Assembly: GCA_030386875.1 (NCBI GenBank)
Contig: CM059560.1
Location: 44,124,757-44,188,756 of the forward strand
From: Morinoia aosen
Lineage: Eukaryota; Arthropoda; Malacostraca; Amphipoda; Talitridae
DNA length: 64,000 nt
Direction of reading: 5' to 3'
This document shows positions 50,701 through 62,695 of this stretch, piece after piece. The translations under genes were made by a program, and so were the position numbers. The notes beneath the pieces are model-generated. The model was not told where the DNA came from. It did no database searches and saw only the letters and a list, made by a program, of their open reading frames with translations. Each line of letters begins with the position of its first letter. Position 1 is the first letter of the stretch.

Positions 50701-53515
50701 TGTAGAGACACCTTCTGTACTCCTTTGTACGCTGAAGAGATACCTCGTGTACTCCTTTGTACGTTCTAGAGATATTTCCTGTACTCCTTTGTGCGCTGTA
50801 GAGAGACCTTCTGTACTCCTTTGTGCGCTGTAGAGATACCTTCTGTACTCCTTTGTGCGCTGTAGAGATACCTTCTGTACTCCTTTGTACGCTGTAGAGA
50901 TACCTTCTGTACTCCTTTGTGCGCTGTAGAGATACCTTCTATACTCCTTTGTACGCTGTAGAGATACCTCGTGTACTCCTTAGTACGTTCTAGAGATATT
51001 TCCTGTACTCCTTTGTGCGCTGTAGAGATACCTTCTGTACTCCTTTGTGCGCTGTAGAGATACCTTCTGTACTCCTTTGTGCGCTGTAGAGATACCTTCT
51101 GTACTCCTTTGTGCGCTGAAGAGATACCTCGTGTACTCCTTTGTACGTTCTAGAGATATTTCCTGTACTCCTTTGTGCGCTGTAGAGATACCTTCTGTAC
51201 TCCTTTGTACGTTCTAGAGATATTTCCTGTACTCCTTTGTGCGCTGTAGAGATACCTTCTGTACTCCTTTGTACGCTGTAGAGATACCTCGTGTACTCCT
51301 TTGTACGTTCTAGAGATATTTCCTGTACTCCTTTGTGCGCTGTAGAGATACCTTCTGTACTCCTTTGTGCGCTGTAGAGATACCTTCTGTACTCCTTTGT
51401 GCGCTGTAGAGATACCTTCTGTACTCCTTTGTACGCTGTAGAGATACCTCGTGTACTCCTTTGTACGTTATAGAGATATTTCCTGTACTCCTTTGTGCGC
51501 TGTAGAGATACCTTCTCTACTCCTTTGTGCGCTGTAGAGATACCTTCTGTACTCCTTTGTGCGCTGTAGAGATACCTTCTGTACTCCTTTGTACGCTGTA
51601 GAGATACCTTCTGTACTCCTTTGTGCGCTGTAGAGATACCTTCTGTACTCCTTTGTACGCTGTAGAGATACCTCGTGTACTCCTTTGTACGTTCTAGAGA
51701 TATTTCCTGTACTCCTTTGTGCGCTGTAGAGATACCTTCTGTACTCCTTTGTGCGCTGTAGAAATACCTTCTGTACTCCTTTGTGCGCTGTAGAGATACC
51801 TTCTGTACTCCTTTGTGCGCTGTAGAGATACCTCGTGTACTCCTTTGTACGCTGTAGAGATACCTTCTGTACTCCTTTGTGCGCTGTAGAGATACCTTCT
51901 GTACTCCTTTGTGCGCTGTAGAGATACCTTCTGTACTCCTTTGTGCGCTGTAGAGATACCTTCTGTACTCCTTTGTGCGCTGTAGAGATACCTTCTGTAC
52001 TCCTTTGTGCGCTGTAGAGATACCTTTTGTACTCCTTTGTGCGCTGTAGAGATACCTTCTGTACTCCTTTGTGCGCTGTAGAGATACCTTCTGTACTCCT
52101 TTGTACGCTGTAGAGATACCTCGTGTACTCCTTTGTACGTTCTAGAGATATTTCCTGTACTCCTTTGTGCGCTGTAGAGATACCTTCTGTACTCCTTTGT
52201 GCGCTGTAGAGATACCTTCTGTACTCCTTTGTGCGCTGTAGAGATACCTTCTGTACTCCTTTGTGCGCTGTAGAGATACCTTCTGTACTCCTTTGTACGC
52301 TGTAGAGATACCTTCTGTACTCCTTTGTACGCTGTAGAGATACCTCGTGTACTCCTTTGTACGTTCTAGAGATATTTCCTGTACTCCTTTGTGCGCTGTA
52401 GAGATACCTTCTGTACTCCTTTGTGCGCTGTAGAGATACCTTCTGTACTCCTTTGTGCGCTGTAGAGATACCTTCTGTACTCCTTTGTGCGCTGTAGAGA
52501 TACCTTCTGTACTCCTTTGTGCGCTGTAGAGATACCTTCTGTACTCCTTTGTGCGCTGTAGAGATACCTTCTGTACTCCTTTGTGCGCTGTAGAGATACC
52601 TTCTGTACTCCTTTGTGCGCTGTAGAGATACCTTCTGTACTCCTTTGTACGCTGTAGAGATACCTCGTGTACTCCTTTGTACGTTCTAGAGATATTTCCT
52701 GTACTCCTTTGTGCGCTGTAGAGATACCTTCTGTACTCCTTTGTGCGCTGTAGAGATACCTTCTGTACTCCTTTGTGCGCTGTAGAGATACCTTCTGTAC
52801 TCCTTTGTGCGCTGTAGAGATACCTTCTGTACTCCTTTGTGCGCTGTAGAGATACCTTCTGTACTCCTTTGTAGGCTGTAGAGATACCTCGTGTACTCCT
52901 TTGTACGTTCTAGAGATATTTCCTGTACTCCTTTGTGCGCTGTAGAGATACCTTCTGTACTCCTTTGTGCGCTGTAGAGATACCTTCTGTACTCCTTTGT
53001 GTGCTGTAGAGATACCTTCTGGACTCCTTTGTACGCTGTAGAGATACCTTCTGTACTCCTTTGTGCTCTGTAGAGATACCTTCTGTACTCCTTTGTACGC
53101 TGTAGAGATACCTCGTGTACTCCTTTGTACGTTCCAGAGATATTTCCTGTACTCCTTTGTGCGCTGTAGAGATACCTTCTGTACTTTTTTGTGCGCTGTA
53201 GAGATACCTTCTGTACTCCTTTGTGCGCTGTAGAGATACCTTCTGTACTCCTTTGTGCGCTGTAGAGATACCTCGTGTACTCCTTTGTACGCTGTAGAGA
53301 TACCTTCTGTACTCCTTCGTGCGCTGTAGAGATACCTTCTGTACTCCTTTGTGCGCTGTAGAGATACCTTCTGTACTCCTTTGTGCGCTGTAGAGATACT
53401 TTCTGTACTCCTTTGTGCGCTGTAGAGATACCTTCTGTACTCCTTTGTGCGCTGTAGAGATACCTTCTGTACTCCTTTGTGCGCTGTAGAGATACCTTCT
53501 GTACTCCTTTGTGCG
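44720..53515 (+). repeat. 8.8-kb higher-order repeat, copy 1 (8,796 bp)
   Basis: Every marker checked recurs 8,796 bp further on: CCTTGTG 44795/53591, GTTCTTG 45327/54123, GATATGTCC 45685/54481, the CTTTCGCGC monomer 46181/54977, GTTCCAG 48044/56840 and GAGAGACC 50800/59596. The match fails upstream of about 44.72 kb (a GTGTGC head at 44718 against GTGCGC). Internally it is a mosaic: 44.72-47.50 kb resembles 41.14-43.92 kb, 47.53-50.79 kb resembles 35.05-37.93 kb with 384 bp more, and 50.97-53.1 kb resembles 33.41-35.57 kb. Copies differ at few sites by eye. Confidence 0.92.
47453..47468 (+). repeat. Monomer with 1-bp deletion near a block junction
   Basis: The head reads ACTCTTTGTG, one base short of ACTCCTTTGTG. 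The same loss is at about 56250 in copy 2. It lies within 50 bp of the point where the 3,582-bp match ends and the 12,474-bp match begins. Confidence 0.85.
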
Positions 53516-56500
53516 CTGTAGAGATACCTTCTGTACTCCTTTGTGCGCTGTAGAGATACCTTCTGTACTCCTTTGTACGCTGTAGAGATACCTTGTGTAC
53601 TCCTTTGTACGTTCTAGAGATATTTCCTGTACTCCTTTGTGCGCTGTAGAGATACCTTCTGTACCCCTTTGTGCGCTGTAGAGATACCTTCTGTACTCCT
53701 TTGTGCGCTGTAGAGATACCTTCTGTACTCCTTTGTGCGCTGTAGAGATACCTTCTGTACTCCTTTGTGCGCTGTAGAGATACCTTCTGTACTCCTTTGT
53801 GCGCTGTAGAGATACCTTCTGTACTCCTTTGTGCGCTGTAGAGATACCTCGTGTACTCCTTTGTACGTTCTAGAGATATTTCCTGTACTCCTTTGTGCGC
53901 TGTAGAGATACCTTCTGTACTCCTTTGTGCGCTGTAGAGATACCTTCTGTACTCCTTTGTGCGCTGTAGAGATACCTCGTGTACTCCTTTGTACGTTCTA
54001 GAGATATTTCCTGTACTCCTTTGTGCGCTGTAGAGATACCTTCTGTACTCCTTTGTGCGCTGTAGAGATACCTTCTGTACTCCTTTGTACGCTGTAGAGA
54101 TACCTCGTGTACTACTTTGTACGTTCTTGAGATATTTCCTGTACTCCTTTGTGCGCTGTAGAGATACCTTCTGTACTCCTTTGTACGCTGTAGAGATACC
54201 TTCTGTACTCCTTTGTACGCTGTAGAGATACCTCGTGTACTCCTTTGTATGTTCTAGAGATATTTCCTGTACTCCTTTGTGCGCTGTAGAGATACCTTCT
54301 GTACTCCTTTGTGCGCTGTAGAGATACCTTCTGTACTCCTTTGTGCGCTGTAGAGATACCTTCTGTACTCCTTTGTGCGCTGTAGAGATACCTTCTGTAC
54401 TCCTTTGTGCGCTGTAGAGATACCTTCTGTACTCCTTTGTACGCTGTAGAGATACCTCGTGTACTCCTTTGTACGTTCTAGAGATATGTCCTGTACTCCT
54501 TTGTGCGCTGTAGAGATACCTTCTGTACTCCTTTGTGCGCTGTAGAGATACCTTCTGTACTCCTTTGTGTGCTGTAGAGATACCTTCTGTACTCCTTTGT
54601 ACGCTGTAGAGATACCTTCTGTACTCCTTTGTGCTCTGTAGAGATACCTTCTGTACTCCTTTGTACGCTGTAGAGATACCTCGTGTACTCCTTTGTACGT
54701 TCCAGAGATATTTCCTGTACTCCTTTGTGCGCTGTAGAGATACCTTCTGTACTTTTTTGTGCGCTGTAGAGATACCTTCTGTACTCCTTTGTGCGCTGTA
54801 GAGATACCTTCTGTACTCCTTTGTGCGCTGTAGAGATACCTCGTGTACTCCTTCGTACGCTGTAGAGATACCTTCTGTACTCCTTTGTGCGCTGTAGAGA
54901 TACCTTCTGTACTCCTTTGTGCGCTGTAGAGATACCTTCTGTACTCCTTTGTGCGCTGTAGAGATACTTTCTGTACTCCTTTCGCGCTGTAGAGATACCT
55001 TCTGTACTCCTTTGTGCGCTGTAGAGATACCTTCTGTACTCCTTTGTGCGCTGTAGAGATACCTTCTGTACTCCTTTGTGCGCTGTAGAGATACCTTCTG
55101 TACTCCTTTGTGCGCTGTAGAGATACCTTCTGTACTCCTTTGTACGCTGTAGAGATACCTTGTGTACTCCTTTGTACGTTCTAGAGATATTTCCTGTACT
55201 CCTTTGTGCGCTGTAGAGATACCTTCTGTACTCCTTTGTGCGCTGTAGAGATACCTTCTGTACTCCTTTGTGCGCTGTAGAGATACCTTCTGTACTCCTT
55301 TGTGCGCTGTAGAGATACCTTCTGTACTCCTTTGTGCGCTGTAGAGATACCTTCTGTACTCCTTTGTGCGCTGTAGAGATACCTTCTGTACTCCTTTGTG
55401 CGCTGTAGAGATACCTCGTGTACTCCTTTGTACGTTCTAGAGATATTTCCTGTACTCCTTTGTGCGCTGTAGAGATACCTTCTGTACTCCTTTGTGCGCT
55501 GTAGAGATACCTTCTGTACTCCTTTGTGCGCTGTAGAGATACCTCGTGTACTCCTTTGTACGTTCTAGAGATATTTCCTGTACTCCTTTGTGCGCTGTAG
55601 AGATACCTTCTGTACTCCTTTGTGCGCTGTAGAGATACCTTCTGTACTCCTTTGTACGCTGTAGAGATACCTCGTGTACTACTTTGTACGTTCTAGAGAT
55701 ATTTCCTGTACTCCTTTGTGCGCTGTAGAGATACCTTCTGTACTCCTTTGTGCGCTGTAGAGATACCTTCTGTACTCCTTTGTGCGCTGTAGAGATACCT
55801 TCTGTACTCCTTTGTGCGCTGTAGAGATACCTTCTGTACTCCTTTGTACGTTCTAGAGATATTTCCTGTACTCCTTTGTGCGCTGTAGAGATACCTTCTG
55901 TACTCCTTTGTACGCTGTAGAGATACCTCGTGTACTCCTTTGTACGTTCTGTAGATATTTCCTGTACTCCTTTGTGCGCTGTAGAGATACCTTCTGTACT
56001 CCTTTGTGCGCTGTAGAGATACCTTCTGTACTCCTTTGTGCGCTGTAGAGATACCTTCTGTACTCCTTTGTACGCTGTAGAGATACATGTGTACTCCTTT
56101 GTACGTTCTAGAGATATTTCCTGTACTCCTTTGTGCGCTGTAGAGATACCTTCTGTACTCCTTTGTGCGCTGTAGAGATACCTTCTGTACTCCTTTGTGC
56201 GCTGTAGAGATACCTTCTGTACTCCTTTGTACGCTGTAGAGATACCTTCTGTACTCTTTGTGCGCTGTAGAGATACCTTCTGTACTCCTTTGTACGCTGT
56301 AGAGATACCTTCTGTACTCCTTTGTGCGCTGTAGAGATACCTTCTGTACTCCTTTGTACGCTGTAGAGATACCTCGTGTACTCCTTTGTACGTTCTAGAG
56401 ATATTTCCTGTACTCCTTTGTGCGCTGTAGAGATACCTTCTGTACTCCTTTGTGCGCTGTAGAGATACCTTCTGTACTCCTTTGTGCGCTGTAGAGATAC

Positions 56501-59212
56501 CTTCTGTACTCCTTTGTGCGCTGTAGAGATACCTTCTGTACTCCTTTGTGCGCTGTAGAGATACCTTCTGTACTCCTTTGTACGCTGTAGAGATACCTCG
56601 TGTACTCCTTTGTACGTTCTAGAGATATTTCCTGTACTCCTTTGTGCGCTGTAGAGATACCTTCTGTACTCCTTTGTGCGCTGTAGAGATACCTTCTGTA
56701 CTCCTTTGTGTGCTGTAGAGATACCTTCTGTACTCCTTTGTACGCTGTAGAGATACCTTTTGTACTCCTTTGTGCTCTGTAGAGATACCTTCTGTACTCC
56801 TTTGTACGCTGTAGAGATACCTCGTGTACTCCTTTGTACGTTCCAGAGATATTTCCTGTACTCCTTTGTGCGCTGTAGAGATACCTTCTGTACTTTTTTG
56901 TGCGCTGTAGAGATACCTTCTGTACTCCTTTGTGCGCTGTAGAGATACCTTCTGTACTCCTTTGTGCGCTGTAGAGATACCTCGTGTACTCCTTTGTACG
57001 CTGTAGAGATACCTTCTGTACTCCTTTGTGCGCTGTAGAGATACCTTCTGTACTCCTTTGTGCGCTGTAGAGATACCTTCTGTACTCCTTTGTGCGCTGT
57101 AGAGATACTTTCTGTACTCCTTTGTGCGCTGTAGAGATACCTTCTGTACTCCTTTGTGCGCTGTAGAGATACCTTCTGTACTCCTTTGTGCGCTGTAGAG
57201 ATACCTTCTGTACTCCTTTGTGCGCTGTAGAGATACCTTCTGTACTCCTTTGTGCGCTGTAGAGATACCTTCTGTACTCCTTTGTACGCTGTAGAGATAC
57301 CTTGTGTACTCCTTTGTACGTTCTAGAGATATTTCCTGTACTCCTTTGTGCGCTGTAGAGATACCTTCTGTACTCCTTTGTGCGCTGTAGAGATACCTTC
57401 TGTACTCCTTTGTGCGCTGTAGAGATACCTTCTGTACTCCTTTGTGCGCTGTAGAGATACCTTCTGTACTCCTTTGTGCGCTGTAGAGATACCTTCTGTA
57501 CTCCTTTGTGCGCTGTAGAGATACCTTCTGTACTCCTTTGTGCGCTGTAGAGATACCTCGTGTACTCCTTTGTACGTTCTAGAGATATTTCCTGTACTCC
57601 TTTGTGCGCTGTAGAGATACCTTCTGTACTCCTTTGTGCGCTGTAGAGATACCTTCTGTACTCCTTTGTGCGCTGTAGAGATACCTCGTGTACTCCTTTG
57701 TACGTTCTAGAGATATTTCCTGTACTCCTTTGTGCGCTGTAGAGATACCTTCTGTACTCCTTTGTGCGCTGTAGAGATACCTTCTGTACTCCTTTGTACG
57801 CTGTAGAGATACCTCGTGTACTACTTTGTACGTTCTAGAGATATTTCCTGTACTCCTTTGTGCGCTGTAGAGATACCTTCTGTACTCCTTTGTGCGCTGT
57901 AGAGATACCTTCTGTACTCCTTTGTGTGCTGTAGAGATACCTTCTGTACTCCTTTGTGCGCTGTAGAGATACCTTCTGTACTCCTTTGTACGTTCTAGAG
58001 ATATTTCCTGTACTCCTTTGTGCGCTGTAGAGATACCTTCTGTACTCCTTTGTACGCTGTAGAGATACCTCGTGTACTCCTTTGTACGTTCTGTAGATAT
58101 TTCCTGTACTCCTTTGTGCGCTGTAGAGATACCTTCTGTACTCCTTTGTGCGCTGTAGAGATACCTTCTGTACTCCTTTGTGCGCTGTAGAGATACCTTC
58201 TGTACTCCTTTGTACGCTGTAGAGATACATGTGTACTCCTTTGTACGTTCTAGAGATATTTCCTGTACTCCTTTGTGCGCTGTAGAGATACCTTCTGTAC
58301 TCCTTTGTGCGCTGTAGAGATACCTTCTGTACTCCTTTGTGCGCTGTAGAGATACCTTCTGTACTCCTTTGTACGCTGTAGAGATACCTTCTGTACTCCT
58401 TTGTGCGCTGTAGAGATACCTTCTGTACTCCTTTGTACGCTGTAGAGATACCTCGTGTACTCCTTTGTACGTTCTAGAGATATTTCCTGTACTCCTTTGT
58501 GCGCTGTAGAGATACATTCTGTACTCCTTTGTGCGCTGTAGAGATACCTTCTGTACTCCTTTGTGCGCTGTAGAGATACATTCTGTACTCCTTTGTTCGC
58601 TGTAGAGATACCTTCTGTACTCCTTTGTGCGCTGTAGAGATACCTTCTGTACTCCTTTGTACGCTGTAGAGATACCTCGTGTACTCCTTTGTACGTTCTA
58701 GAGATATTTCCTGTACTCCTTTGTGCGCTGTAGAGATACCTTCTGTACTCCTTTGTGCGCTGTAGAGATACCTTTTGTACTCCTTTGTGCGCTGTAGAGA
58801 TACCTTCTGTACTCCTTTGTACGCTGTAGAGATACCTTCTGTACTCCTTTGTGCGCTGTAGAGATACCTTCTGTACTCCTTTGTACGCTGTAGAGATACC
58901 TCGTGTACTCCTTTGTACGTTCTAGAGATATTTCCTGTACTCCTTTGTGCGCTGTAGAGATACCTTCTGTACTACTTTGTGCGCTGTAGAGATACCTTCT
59001 GTACTCCTTTGTGCGCTGTAGAGATACCTTCTGTACTCCTTTGTGCGCTGTAGAGATACCTTCTGTACTCCTTTATACGTTCTAGAGATATTTCCTGTAC
59101 TCCTTTGTGCGCTGTAGAGATACCTTCTGTACTCCTTTGTACGCTGTAGAGATTCCTCGTGTACTCATTTGTACGTTCTAGAGATATTTCCTGTACTCCT
59201 TTGTGCGCTGTA

Positions 59213-59596
59213 GAGATACCTTCTGTACTCCTTTGTGCGCTGTAGAGATACCTTCTGTACTCCTTTGTGCGCTGTAGAGATACCTTCTGTACTCCTTTGT
59301 ACGCTGTAGAGATACCTCGTGTACTCCTTTGTACGTTCTAGAGATATTTCCTGTACTCCTTTGTGCGCTGTAGAGATACCTTCTGTACTCCTTTGTGCGC
59401 TGTAGAGATACCTTCTGTACTCCTTTGTGCGCTGTAGAGATACCTTCTGTACTTCTTTGTACGCTGTAGAGATACCTTCTGTACTCCTTTGTGCGCTGTA
59501 GAGACACCTTCTGTACTCCTTTGTACGCTGAAGAGATACCTCGTGTACTCCTTTGTACGTTCTAGAGATATTTCCTGTACTCCTTTGTGCGCTGTA
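59213..59596 (+). repeat. 384-bp internal duplication, copy 1
   Basis: Twelve monomers. The run from a C monomer through TACTTCTTTG, GAGACACC and GAAGAGATACC occurs twice in a row here, with GAGACACC near 59503 and 59887. Copy 1 of the 8.8-kb unit has it once (near 50.4-50.8 kb). The GAGAGACC marker, single at 50800, occurs at 59596 and 59980, which places the duplicated unit. Confidence 0.9.
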
Positions 59597-59980
59597 GAGA
59601 GACCTTCTGTACTCCTTTGTGCGCTGTAGAGATACCTTCTGTACTCCTTTGTGCGCTGTAGAGATACCTTCTGTACTCCTTTGTACGCTGTAGAGATACC
59701 TCGTGTACTCCTTTGTACGTTCTAGAGATATTTCCTGTACTCCTTTGTGCGCTGTAGAGATACCTTCTGTACTCCTTTGTGCGCTGTAGAGATACCTTCT
59801 GTACTCCTTTGTGCGCTGTAGAGATACCTTCTGTACTTCTTTGTACGCTGTAGAGATACCTTCTGTACTCCTTTGTGCGCTGTAGAGACACCTTCTGTAC
59901 TCCTTTGTACGCTGAAGAGATACCTCGTGTACTCCTTTGTACGTTCTAGAGATATTTCCTGTACTCCTTTGTGCGCTGTA
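59597..59980 (+). repeat. 384-bp internal duplication, copy 2
   Basis: A direct tandem copy of the preceding block. Its length of exactly 12 monomers fits unequal exchange between aligned monomers. It is present only in the second 8.8-kb copy, so it post-dates the large duplication, unless copy 1 lost it. Confidence 0.9.
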
Positions 59981-62695
59981 GAGAGACCTTCTGTACTCCT
60001 TTGTGCGCTGTAGAGATACCTTCTGTACTCCTTTGTGCGCTGTAGAGATACCTTCTGTACTCCTTTGTACGCTGTAGAGATACCTTCTGTACTCCTTTGT
60101 GCGCTGTAGAGATACCTTCTATACTCCTTTGTACGCTGTAGAGATACCTCGTGTACTCCTTAGTACGTTCTAGAGATATTTCCTGTACTCCTTTGTGCGC
60201 TGTAGAGATACCTTCTGTACTCCTTTGTGCGCTGTAGAGATACCTTCTGTACTCCTTTGTGCGCTGTAGAGATACCTTCTGTACTCCTTTGTGCGCTGAA
60301 GAGATACCTCGTGTACTCCTTTGTACGTTCTAGAGATATTTCCTGTACTCCTTTGTGCGCTGTAGAGATACCTTCTGTACTCCTTTGTACGTTCTAGAGA
60401 TATTTCCTGTACTCCTTTGTGCGCTGTAGAGATACCTTCTGTACTCCTTTGTACGCTGTAGAGATACCTCGTGTACTCCTTTGTACGTTCTAGAGATATT
60501 TCCTGTACTCCTTTGTGCGCTGTAGAGATACCTTCTGTACTCCTTTGTGCGCTGTAGAGATACCTTCTGTACTCCTTTGTGCGCTGTAGAGATACCTTCT
60601 GTACTCCTTTGTACGCTGTAGAGATACCTCGTGTACTCCTTTGTACGTTATAGAGATATTTCCTGTACTCCTTTGTGCGCTGTAGAGATACCTTCTCTAC
60701 TCCTTTGTGCGCTGTAGAGATACCTTCTGTACTCCTTTGTGCGCTGTAGAGATACCTTCTGTACTCCTTTGTACGCTGTAGAGATACCTTCTGTACTCCT
60801 TTGTGCGCTGTAGAGATACCTTCTGTACTCCTTTGTACGCTGTAGAGATACCTCGTGTACTCCTTTGTACGTTCTAGAGATATTTCCTGTACTCCATTGT
60901 GCGCTGTAGAGATACCTTCTGTACTCCTTTGTGCGCTGTAGAAATACCTTCTGTACTCCTTTGTGCGCTGTAGAGATACCTTCTGTACTCCTTTGTGCGC
61001 TGTAGAGATACCTCGTGTACTCCTTTGTACGCTGTAGAGATACCTTCTGTACTCCTTTGTGCGCTGTAGAGATACCTTCTGTACTCCTTTGTGCGCTGTA
61101 GAGATACCTTCTGTACTCCTTTGTGCGCTGTAGAGATACCTTCTGTACTCCTTTGTGCGCTGTAGAGATACCTTCTGTACTCCTTTGTGCGCTGTAGAGA
61201 TACCTTTTGTACTCCTTTGTGCGCTGTAGAGATACCTTCTGTACTCCTTTGTGCGCTGTAGAGATACCTTCTGTACTCCTTTGTACGCTGTAGAGATACC
61301 TCGTGTACTCCTTTGTACGTTCTAGAGATATTTCCTGTACTCCTTTGTGCGCTGTAGAGATACCTTCTGTACTCCTTTGTGCGCTGTAGAGATACCTTCT
61401 GTACTCCTTTGTGCGCTGTAGAGATACCTTCTGTACTCCTTTGTGCGCTGTAGAGATACCTTCTGTACTCCTTTGTACGCTGTAGAGATACCTTCTGTAC
61501 TCCTTTGTACGCTGTAGAGATACCTCGTGTACTCCTTTGTACGTTCTAGAGATATTTCCTGTACTCCTTTGTGCGCTGTAGAGATACCTTCTGTACTCCT
61601 TTGTGCGCTGTAGAGATACCTTCTGTACTCCTTTGTGCGCTGTAGAGATACCTTCTGTACTCCTTTGTGCGCTGTAGAGATACCTTCTGTACTCCTTTGT
61701 GCGCTGTAGAGATACCTTCTGTACTCCTTTGTGCGCTGTAGAGATACCTTCTGTACTCCTTTGTGCGCTGTAGAGATACCTTCTGTACTCCTTTGTGCGC
61801 TGTAGAGATACCTTCTGTACTCCTTTGTACGCTGTAGAGATACCTCGTGTACTCCTTTGTACGTTCTAGAGATATTTCCTGTACTCCTTTGTGCGCTGTA
61901 GAGATACCTTCTGTACTCCTTTGTGCGCTGTAGAGATACCTTCTGTACTCCTTTGTGCGCTGTAGAGATACCTTCTGTACTCCTTTGTGCGCTGTAGAGA
62001 TACCTTCTGTACTCCTTTGTGCGCTGTAGAGATACCTTCTGTACTCCTTTGTACGCTGTAGAGATACCTCGTGTACTCCTTTGTACGTTCTAGAGATATT
62101 TCCTGTACTCCTTTGTGCGCTGTAGAGATACCTTCTGTACTCCTTTGTGCGCTGTAGAGATACCTTCTGTACTCCTTTGTGTGCTGTAGAGATACCTTCT
62201 GGACTCCTTTGTACGCTGTAGAGATACCTTCTGTACTCCTTTGTGCTCTGTAGAGATACCTTCTGTACTCCTTTGTACGCTGTAGAGATACCTCGTGTAC
62301 TCCTTTGTACGTTCCAGAGATATTTCCTGTACTCCTTTGTGCGCTGTAGAGATACCTTCTGTACTTTTTTGTGCGCTGTAGAGATACCTTCTGTACTCCT
62401 TTGTGCGCTGTAGAGATACCTTCTGTACTCCTTTGTGCGCTGTAGAGATACCTCGTGTACTCCTTTGTACGCTGTAGAGATACCTTCTGTACTCCTTTGT
62501 GCGCTGTAGAGATACCTTCTGTACTCCTTTGTGCGCTGTAGAGATACCTTCTGTACTCCTTTGTGCGCTGTAGAGATACTTTCTGTACTCCTTTGTGCGC
62601 TGTAGAGATACCTTCTGTACTCCTTTGTGCGCTGTAGAGATACCTTCTGTACTCCTTTGTGCGCTGTAGAGATACCTTCTGTACTCCTTTGTGCG

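Larger units (their letters stand above)
53516..62695 (+). repeat. 8.8-kb higher-order repeat, copy 2 (9,180 bp)
   Basis: It repeats copy 1 in order and abuts it. It is 384 bp longer because of one internal duplication near 59.2-60.0 kb; 9,180 minus 384 is 8,796. Single-base differences from copy 1 visible by eye include GAGAGACC at 45366 against GAGATACC, CCTCCTG at 45435 against CCTCGTG, GTTCGC near 45228 against GTGCGC, GAAATACC at 48242 against GAGATACC, CATTCTG near 58579 where copy 1 has CTTCTG, CTTCGTG near 53316 at the end of copy 1, and CCATTGTG near 60895 in copy 2. Confidence 0.92.
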
